The notes: a model not told the origin generated them from the sequence alone. 51,589 nucleotides of DNA from Okeania sp. SIO2B3 (GCF_010672525.1 NZ_JAAHGH010000038.1:12599-64187), one strand, 5' to 3'. Counted from the stretch's first letter, positions 28,014 to 36,901 are shown. Program-made: numbers and translations.

Positions 28014-28124
28014 ATCATGTCCGAATAATCAGTTATAAAAAAACTTTATCCCTCCTAACCTTTTCTTCCCTTCAGCATAGCTGCCTTCCTTCCTCCAAAG
28101 TGTAAGTATTCAAACGGACATGAT
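28014..28124. mobile_element. MITE-like element, ATCATGTCCG family, copy 3
   Basis: This is the second unit of the 254-bp duplication, with the same length, ends and core as copy 2 at an offset of exactly 254 bases. It therefore arose by the tandem duplication, not by separate insertion. Confidence 0.65.
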
Positions 28125-28509
28125 CTCAAAATACAGGATTCAGAAGTTATATCAAGGGTGATAAATGTTTGCTATATTTTGGCATTGCGGGAGAGTAGGG
28201 GAAAAGTAAACATAAGAATAATTAACAATAACTGGCGTGCTAATTATCAAAATGGTATTATAGAATAATGAGGTATTTAACCCAATTAGGTAAGGAGGGG
28301 TTCAGGAAAAGTCAAAAAAAATTCTTATTAATTCTTACTCCTGACTTATTACCTGGAAAAGGCGATAAAGTCAGCCTTCTAATATAGGGTATGGTAAAAA
28401 AAATAGGTAAGGAAAGGCAAGAGTTTATTGAAGTTTAACAATAGAAAAATTTTCACTGTTTCAGTTCAAAAAAATGGCTGAATTTTGACATACGGTTCGA
28501 CTTATTTGT

Positions 28510-28646
28510 TTTTATCTTTTCTGTGGCGGGTTTAATACCCCACCGTCAACGAAGGTGCTTAAAATTGTTTGGGGTTTGTAGACACGGAGTGGCGTGTCGA
28601 AGACTATCCATAAGCAATTTTCCCTTCAGCATAGCTGCCTTCTTCA
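28510..28646. repeat. Dispersed repeat upstream of the dehydratase gene, copy 2
   Basis: It shares GGTTTAATACCCCACCGTCA, GGTGCTTAAAATT and CCATAAGCAATTTTCCCTTC with 7911-8030. This copy has an extra GTAGACACGGAGTGGCGTGT segment in the middle that can fold on itself. Confidence 0.55.
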
Positions 28647-28756
28647 ATGCACTATATAAATATCTCAATAACCCTTAAAACTTTGATTAATTAAAATATC
28701 AGACTTATTCAGCAAATCCCAAAGATTTATTTCTTTTTTCTCCTTCTTTAAAAATT

Positions 28757-29716
28757 ATGAAAACAGCATTAATTTCTGGAATTTCAGGTCAAGACGGCTC
28801 CTACTTAGCCAAACTATTACTAGAAAAAGGTTACAATGTTTGTGGCACTTCCCGAGATGCCCAAATGTCTACTTTTAACAACTTATATCGTTTAGATATT
28901 CGTGACAAAGTAAAATTAGACTCTATGTCTTTAACTGACTTTAGAAGTGTCTTACAAATATTAACAAAATATCAACCAGATGAAGTTTATAATCTAGCCG
29001 GTCAAAGTTCAGTAGGTCTATCTTTTCAACAACCTGTAGAAACATTAGAAAGTATCGCTACTGGTACATTAAATTTATTAGAAGCAATTAGATTTACCGG
29101 AGCAAAAATTAAATTATATAATGCTAGCTCCAGCGAATGTTTTGGTGATACAGGCGGTCAACCTGCTACAGAAATTACTCCTTTTCGCCCAAGAAGTCCT
29201 TATGCTGTTGCTAAATCTACAGCCTTTTGGGAAGTAGCAAATTATCGAGAAGCTTACAATTTATTTGCTTGTTCTGGCATATTATTTAACCACGAATCTC
29301 CTCTCAGACCTCAACGTTTTGTAACTCAAAAAATTGTTTCAGTTGTTTGTAAAATTGCTAATGGTAGTAATGAAAAATTACATTTAGGAAATATTTCAGT
29401 GCAGAGAGATTGGGGTTGGGCCCCCGAATATGTAGAAGCAATGTATTTGATGTTGCAGCAGGATGAACCAGATGATTATGTAATTGCTACTGGAGAAAGT
29501 TATCCTTTGCAAGATTTTGTAATAGAAGCTTTTGCTACTGTAGGATTAAATTGGCAAAATTATGTAGAGGTAGACCAGAGTTTATATCGCCCTACTGATA
29601 TTTCTTTAGGTAGGGCAAATCCAATTAAAGCTAAAGAAAAATTAGAATGGAAAGCACAGTATAAAATGCCAGATGTTGTGCGAATGATGGTTGAGGATAG
29701 AATGGCTAATATTTAA
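28757..29716 (+). CDS. gmd: GDP-mannose 4,6-dehydratase
   Basis: The 319-residue protein is an extended short-chain dehydrogenase. NAD(P) binding is by GISGQDGSYLA (residues 8-18). The catalytic set is SSSECFGD with Ser near 125-127 and YAVAK (Tyr149, Lys153). NHESPLRPQRFVTQK and RDWGWAPEYVEAM are features of GDP-mannose dehydratases. The enzyme makes GDP-4-keto-6-deoxy-mannose, the branch point to GDP-fucose and GDP-rhamnose. Length agrees with bacterial GMDs of the shorter type. No fucose synthase (fcl) follows within the window, so the final product cannot be told, but the GT11-like domain upstream makes fucose the natural guess. Confidence 0.88.
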   Translation: MKTALISGISGQDGSYLAKLLLEKGYNVCGTSRDAQMSTFNNLYRLDIRDKVKLDSMSLTDFRSVLQILTKYQPDEVYNLAGQSSVGLSFQQPVETLESIATGTLNLLEAIRFTGAKIKLYNASSSECFGDTGGQPATEITPFRPRSPYAVAKSTAFWEVANYREAYNLFACSGILFNHESPLRPQRFVTQKIVSVVCKIANGSNEKLHLGNISVQRDWGWAPEYVEAMYLMLQQDEPDDYVIATGESYPLQDFVIEAFATVGLNWQNYVEVDQSLYRPTDISLGRANPIKAKEKLEWKAQYKMPDVVRMMVEDRMANI

Positions 29717-29767
29717 AGAAGAAAGGAAGAAGGAAGAGGGAAGAAGGAAGAAGGAAATTCAATAATT

Positions 29768-29943
29768 GATAATTACCTCTCCCTAAAAGGAAGAGGATTG
29801 AATAAAAGGAAAATATTTTCTCTCTTGGTCGATTGGATATGGCGAGGAGACCTCGTCATCCCACCCTACGGGAAAGCTGCGCTAACGACCGCTTGTTTCT
29901 CCACAGCGAGTGAGAGGATTTTAACCTTAATTATTCGGTAAAT
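29768..29943 (-). repeat. CCGAATAATT-family dispersed repeat, inverted copy
   Basis: Read on the minus strand it opens TTTACCGAATAATTAAGG and ends GAGAGGTAATTATC. It contains GATATGGCGAGGAGACCTCG, also found at 17450-17472. The sequence from 29944 to 30295 adds only ACTGATAACTGATAACTG repeats (about 30070-30105) and a GTTTGCGCAGCATTCCG fragment (30172-30190). Confidence 0.5.
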
Positions 29944-30295
29944 AATTCTATAGATTAATACAGTTCAATTAAGGATTTTTTTGACCAACAAATAAGGTCA
30001 ATAGCCTCCCCTTTAAAGGGGATGAAAAAAAATAAAGTTCAATATTTCAAGCCTCTGACTTTAACTAGAAGTACTGATAACTGATAACTGATAACTGATA
30101 ACTGAAATGACAGTTCTGTAATCTGAAGAGTTACTCTAATACTCCCATACCTTATGAGTTTTAGTCTTCTCTGTTTGCGCAGCATTCCGTAGAAAACCGT
30201 ATTGCGTTATAAATAACATAATAAATAAAAGTAATCTACCAAATTTTAGAAATTTTATAATCTTTTTTTGGTAATTTCTATTTTTCGTTAAAACT

Positions 30296-30987
30296 ATGAA
30301 TAAAACTACAATAATACCTTTAGAAAGTGGCGATACGGCTGACGCCACGCTCCGCGAACGCTTAACTAGAGATGAGTTTGAAAAGCGCTACTTTTCTATG
30401 GCAAAACATCAAAAAGCTGAACTTATTGAAGGAATTGTTTATATGGCTTCACCATTAAGATTTTCTGCCCATGGAGAACCTCATTTTCAATTAATACCTG
30501 GTTGGGAGTTTATGCTGCTGCAACTCCTGGAGTTAAGGGTGCTGATAATACAACTATTCGTTTAGATAAAAATAACGAACCTCAACCAGATGCCATGTTA
30601 TTTATTGAACCAAATTTAGGAGGACAAACAAAAATTAGTGAGGATGATTATATAGAAGGTGCGCCAGAATTAATTGTTTAAATTGCTGCTAGTAGCGCTG
30701 CTTATGATTTACATGATAAATTAAAAATTTATCAACGTAATGGAGTCAAAGAATATTTAGTTTGGCGAGTTTATGAGCAATAATTAAGTTATTTTTTGTT
30801 ATCTGAAGGTGAATATATTTCTGCGACAATAGATGAAAATGGAGTTCTAAAAAGTCAAGTTTTTCCTGGATTATGATTAGCAGTTAAATCCTTAATAGAA
30901 GGAAATTTAGCTGAAATTTTAAATGTACTTCAACAGGGATTATCTAGTTCCGAACATCAAGAATTTATTAGTAAAATTAATAGTTAA
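30296..30987 (+). pseudogene. Decayed Uma2-family (DUF820) nuclease-like gene
   Basis: The start MNKTTIIPLESGD...LTRDEFEKRY and ELIEGIVYMASP is typical of cyanobacterial Uma2 family proteins, which share a restriction-endonuclease-like fold. An in-frame insert of about 24 bases (ACGGCTGACGCCACGC...) interrupts the start. Near 30500 the frame shifts, and the other frame continues YAAATPGVKGADNTTIRLDK, EPQPDAMLF and [14 protein letters not shown]. That frame then holds in-frame stops near 30679, 30781 and 30874. The expected catalytic PD-(D/E)xK-like region (DAMLFI...ELIV) is still readable. Such genes are highly multiplied in cyanobacteria and their function is not settled. This copy is dead. 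Confidence 0.85.
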
Positions 30988-31585
30988 TTAGCATTTTTAA
31001 TTAGAGTGGATAGATTTCTATTGCCATCAATAAAAAACCAGGGTTGAAAAGTAAAAAAATCCTTGGATTATAGTTAGCAGTTAAATCCTGAATAGAAATA
31101 AATTTCCCTAAAGTATTCAATCTACTTCAGCAGGAATTATCTAGTACCGAACACCAATAATTTGTCAGTCAACTTAACTGTTAATTAGCATTTTTAGTTA
31201 GAGTGAGAATCTTTATATTGCCATAGATCAAACGGAGTAATAAAAAGTATAATTTTTCCTGGATTATAGTTAGCAGTTAAATACTGAATAGAAATAAATT
31301 TCCCTAAAGTATTCAATCTACTTCAGCAGGAATTATCTAGTACCGAACACCAATAATTTGTCAGTCAACTTAACTGTTAATTAGCATTGATAGTGAGAGT
31401 GAATATATTTCTATTACCATCAATAAAAACCCATAATTCAAAAGTAAAAAAAACCCTGGATTATAATTAGCAGTTAAATCCTTAATAGAGGGAAATTTGG
31501 CTGAAGTTTTAAATATACTTCAACAAGGATTATCTAGTACCGAACACCAAGAATTTATTAATCAACTTAACAGTTAATTAGTATA
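30862..31585 (+). repeat. Four-fold 196-bp repeat of the Uma2 pseudogene 3' end
   Basis: The landmark (C)CTGGATTATRRTTAGCAGTT occurs at about 30864, 31060, 31257 and 31453, evenly 196-197 bases apart. Each unit continues AGTACCGAACACCAA-type sequence and ends TTAACTGTTAATTAG. Units 2 and 3 are nearly identical and share changes, while the first and last are closer to an intact gene end. No unit is open for translation. Confidence 0.75.
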
Positions 31586-31884
31586 TTGATTCCCAACATA
31601 CTTTAGCGATCGCTTCTGCAAGAATCTTATACCAATTCCCATGTATTAATACTTGACTTAGGTAGCACTTCAGTTATTAAGTAATGAAAAAGAGCAGAAT
31701 AAATTTTTTTGCTAATTTTAGCCAAGTTAATGTTAATTATTCTGATGTTTACTTCCCCTCCTGGGAGGGTTTAGGGGTGGGTTCGCTCCCCTACTCTCCC
31801 ACTCCCCTACCAATGAAAATATAGACCTAAATTTTGCCAAAATTTCTATTATCATAAATATGTAACTTTACAAAACTTTATAAA
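31586..31884. other. Spacer before the alpha/beta hydrolase gene
   Basis: AT-rich sequence with a HIP1 site (GCGATCGC near 31606) and a GC-rich CCCCTCCTGGGAGGGTTTAG patch near 31755. No gene or clear promoter is seen. Confidence 0.4.
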
Positions 31885-32832
31885 ATGAACACCGTTATAG
31901 CGACACCACCAAATCAACTAGACCTACATACCTGGACTTGGAAAAACCACCAAATCCAATATACAGTCATGGGAACTGGACAACCCCTAGTATTAATTCA
32001 TGGTTTTGGTGCATCCATAGGTCATTGGCGTAACAATATCCCTACCCTCGCCACTGGAGGCCATCAAGTATTTGCCCTCGACTTATTAGGATTTGGCGCA
32101 TCTTCTAAGCCTCCCATAGATTACTCATTAGAACTTTGGCAAGAACTATTATACGACTTCTGGAAGCAACACATTCAAAAACCCACCGTCTTTATAGGCA
32201 ACTCCATTGGTGGACTACTTAGCCTAATGATACTAGCAGACTACCCAGAAATCTGTACAGGTGGAATTCTCATTAACTGTGCAGGAGGCTTAAACCATCG
32301 ACCTCAAGAACTAAATCCTCCTCTAAGATTCATAATGGGAATGTTCAGCAAATTAGTTAACTCCCCAGCTCTAGGACCATTTATTTTCAATCAAGTCCGT
32401 AAAAAATATCGTATTCGTGGCACCCTCAAACAAGTTTATAGTAATCAAGAAGCCATTACAGATGAGTTAATCGAACTACTTCATCGTCCTTCCTGCGACC
32501 CTGGAGCGCAGAAAGTTTTTGCTTCAATTCTCACTGCACCTGCTGGACCCCATCCCTCAGAATTGTTACCAAAAATTCAAGCACCATTGTTAGTAATTTG
32601 GGGAGAAAACGACCCTTGGACACCAATTTCAGGTGGAAAAATTTATCAAGACTTAGCAGAGAAAGGTGCATTTATCCAATTTGTTCCCATACCCAACACT
32701 GGTCATTGCCCCCACGATGAAAGGCCAACAATAGTTAATTCTTTGATTTTAGATTGGTTATCCCAAAGTTTATATCCTATCAGACAGTCAGGGGCGGAGA
32801 GTCTTACTGAGCCTAGCTCTTCAGCGGGTTGA
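31885..32832 (+). CDS. Alpha/beta-fold hydrolase
   Basis: The 315-residue protein has the alpha/beta hydrolase layout: oxyanion-hole motif LIHGFGAS (37-44), nucleophile elbow GNSIGG with Ser107, acid residue in WGENDPWTP and catalytic histidine in NTGHCPHDE. It resembles the cyanobacterial and plastid group related to pheophytinase and haloalkane-dehalogenase-like esterases. Substrate is unknown. No signal peptide or membrane helix is seen, so it is probably cytoplasmic or peripheral. The C-terminal 20 residues (IRQSGAESLTEPSSSAG) are low in complexity and likely an added tail. A strong terminator-like hairpin follows at 33092-33122. Confidence 0.85.
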   Translation: MNTVIATPPNQLDLHTWTWKNHQIQYTVMGTGQPLVLIHGFGASIGHWRNNIPTLATGGHQVFALDLLGFGASSKPPIDYSLELWQELLYDFWKQHIQKPTVFIGNSIGGLLSLMILADYPEICTGGILINCAGGLNHRPQELNPPLRFIMGMFSKLVNSPALGPFIFNQVRKKYRIRGTLKQVYSNQEAITDELIELLHRPSCDPGAQKVFASILTAPAGPHPSELLPKIQAPLLVIWGENDPWTPISGGKIYQDLAEKGAFIQFVPIPNTGHCPHDERPTIVNSLILDWLSQSLYPIRQSGAESLTEPSSSAG

Positions 32833-32979
32833 CCCAATGCTTGTTCAGAAGACCCAATTTTTTCGGTGAAGCTCTTGATAGATAGTGCTTTCAAGATTTG
32901 TCAAAAAAAAATTACTGAAATGTAGTGACAAAATGAGCTTAGTAAGTTAGACTATCTACCGTGTGAGGAGCGAATCAGC

Positions 32980-33020
32980 AAGAGCATCGAGACGAAACAC
33001 GGCCAGTCGTCGATGCTCTT
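32980..33020. other. Stable hairpin, candidate RNA or terminator
   Basis: AAGAGCATCGA (32980-32990) pairs perfectly with TCGATGCTCTT (33010-33020) around a 19-base loop. On the plus strand TCTC follows, a weak tail. An alternative pairing CCGTGT/ACACGG (32959-33002) overlaps it. The sequence is more GC-rich than the spacer and could be part of a small transcript. Confidence 0.4.
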
Positions 33021-33091
33021 TCTCAAAAACTCTGTTTATATTAGGACACAACTTTTGTGTCAATTTCTTTTAAGTGGTGTTGAGGAGTATT

Positions 33092-33122
33092 AAAAGGCGG
33101 TCATTAAAAATGACTGCCTTTT
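33092..33122 (+). terminator. Rho-independent terminator-like hairpin
   Basis: AAAAGGCGGTCATT and AATGACTGCCTTTT form a long stem with one mismatch and a three-base loop, with a T run at its end and an A run at its start. It would therefore work in both directions. It lies between the hydrolase gene (+) and the DUF3747 gene (-), which converge here. Confidence 0.75.
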
Positions 33123-33282
33123 CAAATTAATTTTATATACAGCAGATTCGGCGATCAATGTGGTACAACTGACGGGGTAAATATTTTTTGCTTGTTCCCT
33201 ATATTGCCTCCCCATCTTCCCCATTCTCTACTCCCTAAAACCATCAATAATATGTACTCTATCGAGTAGGAAACTGCTATAT

Positions 33283-33864
33283 CTAGTTGTTATTATTACT
33301 TTCTAACTCTGTTGGCATCCAGTCAGTAGTAACATATATATGACCTAACTCTTTACCCTGATAAGTTCTTTTAGCAAACCGCCAACCAGGTTCAAGAATA
33401 ATTTTAGTAAACCCGTCAGCTAAACCATAAGTTCTACCGATCAGTAGTCGTGGTGCATTAGAATCATAACGAGAAATACCCATTAGTCGTATATCCCCTC
33501 CGCTCATTTGCAAAGACAGAGCATATTCAAGAGCCAGATCAGTATTTGCTATTCGGATAGAATAACCATTACTGTCAGTAGCACGTCCACAAATACCTGT
33601 AAAGTCAAAATTTAGTAATAGAGGATCGACCAAAACAGGGCGATCGCCACTTTCACCCCAACATTGTCTGGCATCGGTTTTTTGTTCTAAAATCAGCAAT
33701 TGTGGCCCAAAAGCACGAGGAATTGCAATTGCAATGTATCGAGACTGCTCGACTTCTTTTTGGTCAAAGAAATTTGCCCTGACTGGTGCTGGACGAAGAG
33801 AAAAGAAAGTTAATAGTCCTAAAGTTGTCATTGCAGCTATAGACTGCTTCAAAAAAGTTTTCAT
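33283..33864 (-). CDS. Secreted DUF3747-domain protein
   Basis: The 193-residue protein has a signal peptide with a hydrophobic core at about 8-23 and a likely cleavage after VRA at residue 30. The mature part matches the cyanobacterial DUF3747 domain: FDQKEVEQSRYIAIAIPRAF, then LLILEQKTDARQCW, LLLNFDFTGICGRATDSNGY and ILEPGWRFAKRTYQGKELGH. Members are predicted to be extracytoplasmic and are often seen with S-layer-homology domains, absent here. The function is unknown. Two cysteines (in QCW and GIC) could form a disulfide bond. The gene converges with the alpha/beta hydrolase. Confidence 0.85.
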   Translation of the reverse strand: MKTFLKQSIAAMTTLGLLTFFSLRPAPVRANFFDQKEVEQSRYIAIAIPRAFGPQLLILEQKTDARQCWGESGDRPVLVDPLLLNFDFTGICGRATDSNGYSIRIANTDLALEYALSLQMSGGDIRLMGISRYDSNAPRLLIGRTYGLADGFTKIILEPGWRFAKRTYQGKELGHIYVTTDWMPTELESNNNN

Positions 33865-34275
33865 GCCTCTTGTTTTACCTGATTTTATATAGCTTGAGAA
33901 TTAGATTTTGGGAAATTTTAGGACTTATTTTCGTACTTCTGTTGGAATTTGTCAAATCCCATATAGCCCAATTCTCTGAGTTAGAGACAATTTTGAATTT
34001 TGTATTTTTATTACTTTCTGAGTATTTTAGAGCCAGATGTTAAAATTTGCCTCAATGTCAAATTATGATTGATTTAACACAGAAAGAATAAGATTAATGT
34101 ATTGAATTTATGATTTTCTGTGGTTAACCATTATCCAATAAGTTAATCATATTTCCTATACATAAAATAAAGACTGCAATTAAATTATTATTGCTTTTGA
34201 TTGCCTATTTGTTTTGGCTATTTTTATAGTAATTTATGACCTGAATACTTCTACTTATAAAAAATATAGTATTAG
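33865..34275. other. Spacer, nothing recognised
   Basis: About 410 bases of AT-rich sequence between the DUF3747 and universal stress protein genes. I see no ORF, repeat family member or strong hairpin. Confidence 0.4.
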
Positions 34276-34713
34276 CTATCTCTGCTTGATCACAAACACA
34301 GAGCAATTTGCTTCAGCAACAACCTGACTACTAATAGAACCCTGCAAAATCCGATTGATACCTTTTAATCCCCGACTACCAATTACAATTAAATCTGCAT
34401 TATAAATATTAGATAAACGAACAATTTCTTCAGTTGGATCGCCAGTCACAACCTCTACTTCAGTAGTACAAGGAAGTTTTTCTCGGTAAACTTTGAGTTG
34501 CTTTTCAAATTCCCCAACAGAAATGTTTTTCCCTTCAGGTTGAGGTTGATCCGCTTCCCAATCCAAATCTGATTTTTCCGTAGCAACCACATGAGATAAA
34601 ATCACTCTCGTTTTTGATGTTAAGTGAAATTCTGTCAATGCTTGAATTACTAAATCTAGATCTGAGTGTAAATTGCTGAGAGCGACAATAATTGTTTTGA
34701 AGGCCATAGACAA
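34276..34713 (-). CDS. Universal stress protein (UspA family)
   Basis: The 145-residue protein is a single USP domain: a first strand KTIIVALSN, acidic helix region LDLVIQALTEF, and the ATP-binding signature G-x2-G-x9-G-S in GSRGLKGINRILQGSISSQ, followed by VAEANCSVFVIK. The full signature suggests an ATP-binding member. Family proteins form dimers and help cells withstand starvation or stress, but the specific trigger here is unknown. Two in-frame ATGs two codons apart (34713 and 34707) are possible starts. A MITE-like element sits just upstream of it at 34830. Confidence 0.9.
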   Translation of the reverse strand: MSMAFKTIIVALSNLHSDLDLVIQALTEFHLTSKTRVILSHVVATEKSDLDWEADQPQPEGKNISVGEFEKQLKVYREKLPCTTEVEVVTGDPTEEIVRLSNIYNADLIVIGSRGLKGINRILQGSISSQVVAEANCSVFVIKQR

Positions 34714-34829
34714 GAGTATTAGTAGAGATAAGAAATTAGGTAGTCCTGTATAGTAATAGTAAATGAAGTCTCAAATGTTTAGTCTGCCGTTACCAAAATA
34801 ATTATAATGCCCACCAGTATGAATAAATA

Positions 34830-35099
34830 GGGTTTGCTGAAAAAGTCTTTTTAAGGATATGGATACCCACCCCTAACCTCTCCCAGGAGGGGAAAAGGGG
34901 AGTAGAGAGTAGTTAGGAGAAACGAGGAATTAATTAAGAGATAGTCGGATATATTTGTAAGAGTGATTTTTCTGCGATTATTCTACTTTATTATGCTAAC
35001 TTTTTGAGCGAACTCAAGGTGATACCAGGAACTTTTTTCAACCTAAAAAGGCACTTACCTTTATCAAAAGAGTGCTTTTAGATTTAATCAGCAAGCCCT
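34830..35099. mobile_element. MITE-like element, AGGGYTTGC family, copy 3
   Basis: The ends AGGGTTTGCTGAAAAAGTC and GATTTAATCAGCAAGCCCT are inverted relatives, and AAAT flanks both sides as a possible 4-bp target duplication. The core carries TAAGAGTGATTTTTCTGC and TAAAAAGGCACTTACC. This is the best-preserved pair of ends among the three copies. Confidence 0.65.
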
Positions 35100-35536
35100 A
35101 AATAGAGAATTAAGGTTTCTACAAAGAAACCGAGTAAAGTTTGAATAAATTTAGTCACAACTCATCTTATCTATAAGATATTTAAACAAAACCTCATACA
35201 TCATACATATTTGATGTTAACTGACCATATATCTCCCATACATAACTACCTAGAAGGCTACCATAGTCAGCTCCATCTAGGTTAAAAGACTTTCTACCGT
35301 AGAAGCTAATAGCCAACTTGTGGGAAATTAAGACTTACTTTTAAATCCCCATCTTTGATAGTATTACAAACTTTATAGCAGCCGAAGGAAAGGGCACGGA
35401 CCAAAAGCTTAAAACTCAGACAACGCAATATTTTTCCTTCTTCCTTCTTCCTTGTGCTATACAGCTGAAAGTTTTCTATATTAGTGGTGTATTCTCCCGC
35501 GATCTAAAGATTCTAACGGGAGTCCTCTTGTACTAT
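35100..35536. other. Spacer with polypyrimidine repeat
   Basis: Besides AT-rich sequence, it holds the AGCTTAAAACTCAGACAACG plus TTCCTTC composite (35408-35452) and a possible terminator of the minus-strand gene hisD, GATTCTAACGGGAGTC-like sequence near 35507. No gene is seen. Confidence 0.45.
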
Positions 35537-36901
35537 TTATAAATTTTTACCATCATTTTCCTGATTAATTTTTTCTTTTTTCACCCATTCTTGTTGCTCC
35601 TGCTCCTGAATTTTCGTCCTCACTCGTACCGAGTTAGCATGAGAGGGCAACCCTTCAGTTGTGGCCAATATATCAATCTTTGTAGCCACCTTATGCAAAG
35701 CAGTAGAAGAATATTGAACCAAACTAGAATGCTTCATAAATGTTTCTACCCCCAATGCTGAAGCATAGCGAGCAGCACCAGAAGTAGGCAAAGTATGATT
35801 TGGCCCTGCCAAATAATCTCCCACAGCTTCTGGAGTGGAATAACCAAGGAAAATAGCACCAGCGTGACGAATATTTTCCAGCAAAGCCCAGGGGTCCGAA
35901 ACTTCCAACTCTAAATGTTCTGGAGCAAATAGATTAGAAAGTTGAGCAGCAGCTTTGAGAGACTCAACAACAACAACTAAACCGTAATGGGCGATCGACT
36001 TTTCTGTCATTGTGCGACGTGGATGATCCTGAAGTTGTCGCTCTACCTCTGTTACAACCTGACGTGCTATTGCGGAATCTGTAGTTAACAAGATAGCTGA
36101 AGCCAATGAATCATGTTCTGCTTGAGCCAACATATCTGCTGCTAAATGAACTGGGTTAGCTTCAGAATCTGCAATAATCATCACCTCTGAAGGTCCGGCC
36201 AGAGAATCAATACCTACCGTACCATAAACAATTTTCTTTGCCAAAGTTACATAGATATTACCCGGCCCAGAAATGACATCCACTTTTGGTATCGTCTTTG
36301 TCCCATAAGCTAGAGCTGCTATTGCCTGTGCTCCTCCGATCCGATAAATTTCCTGAATGCCTGCCTCTTGGGCAGCCACAAGTACAGCGGGATTAATTTT
36401 GTTACCTTGACCTGGTGGTGTTACCATGACAATCTTCGGTACTTTGGCCACTTGAGCAGGTATAGCATTCATCAGAACTGTACTTGGATAAGCAGCCTGA
36501 CCGCCAGGAACATATAGACCAGCTCGATCTACTGGCGTGTAGCGTTTGCCCAAAACCACCTCATCATCGCCGAACTGAACCCAAGATTTAGGAACTCGCT
36601 GTCGGTGAAAAGCTTCTATCTGTTTAGCAGCAAAACGAATAGAATTTAATAAGTCCTTATTTACTTGCTGATAGGCCGCATCTAACTCAGAACCACTTAC
36701 CTTTAACTCTTCTGGAGTTAAGGTAATATGGTCAAACTCTGATGTATAGTGTAATAGAGCCTCATCGCCTTTCTCTTTAACGGAGCGCAAGATTTCTCGC
36801 ACCGTGGTTTCTTTATGAATAGCCGTATCATCATGGGTACGTTCTGTGATACGTTTTAATTCAGCTTGTGCCTCAAGCCAGTTAGTAATTATTCGCAGCA
36901 T
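35537..36901 (-). CDS. hisD: Histidinol dehydrogenase
   Basis: HisD performs the last two steps of histidine synthesis, oxidising L-histidinol to histidine with NAD and a zinc ion. The 454-residue protein (from the ATG at 36901, MLRIITNWLEA) has the expected motifs: RYTPVDRAGLYVPGGQAAYP, IYRIGGAQAIAALAYGT, GPGNIYVTLAKKIVYG with DSLAGPSEVMIIAD, QAEHDSLASAIL, APEHLEL and AGPNHTLPTSG. Upstream ATG at 36919 would add six residues and is less likely. The C-terminal tail (VKKEKINQENDG) is longer than usual. It is divergent from rpsT; hisD next to rpsT is a common cyanobacterial arrangement. Confidence 0.95.
   Translation of the reverse strand: MLRIITNWLEAQAELKRITERTHDDTAIHKETTVREILRSVKEKGDEALLHYTSEFDHITLTPEELKVSGSELDAAYQQVNKDLLNSIRFAAKQIEAFHRQRVPKSWVQFGDDEVVLGKRYTPVDRAGLYVPGGQAAYPSTVLMNAIPAQVAKVPKIVMVTPPGQGNKINPAVLVAAQEAGIQEIYRIGGAQAIAALAYGTKTIPKVDVISGPGNIYVTLAKKIVYGTVGIDSLAGPSEVMIIADSEANPVHLAADMLAQAEHDSLASAILLTTDSAIARQVVTEVERQLQDHPRRTMTEKSIAHYGLVVVVESLKAAAQLSNLFAPEHLELEVSDPWALLENIRHAGAIFLGYSTPEAVGDYLAGPNHTLPTSGAARYASALGVETFMKHSSLVQYSSTALHKVATKIDILATTEGLPSHANSVRVRTKIQEQEQQEWVKKEKINQENDGKNL

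Larger units (their letters stand above)
27698..28205. repeat. 254-bp tandem duplication containing two ATCATGTCCG MITEs
   Basis: Bases 27698-27951 and 27952-28205 are almost identical, starting GATTAAATTTAGGCAATAAC and ending GGGAGAGTAGGGGA. Each carries a complete 111-bp element. Only a handful of single-base changes separate them, so the duplication is recent. Confidence 0.8.

Noticed and set aside
30136-30348. 70-residue minus-strand ORF
   Set aside because: It overlaps the Uma2 pseudogene start and a GTTTGCGCAGCATTCC repeat, with no recognisable motif.
33073-33122. Second Yfr1-like ACTCCTCA motif on the minus strand
   Set aside because: An extra A breaks the motif and the hairpin lies on the wrong side; the hairpin is better read as a terminator.
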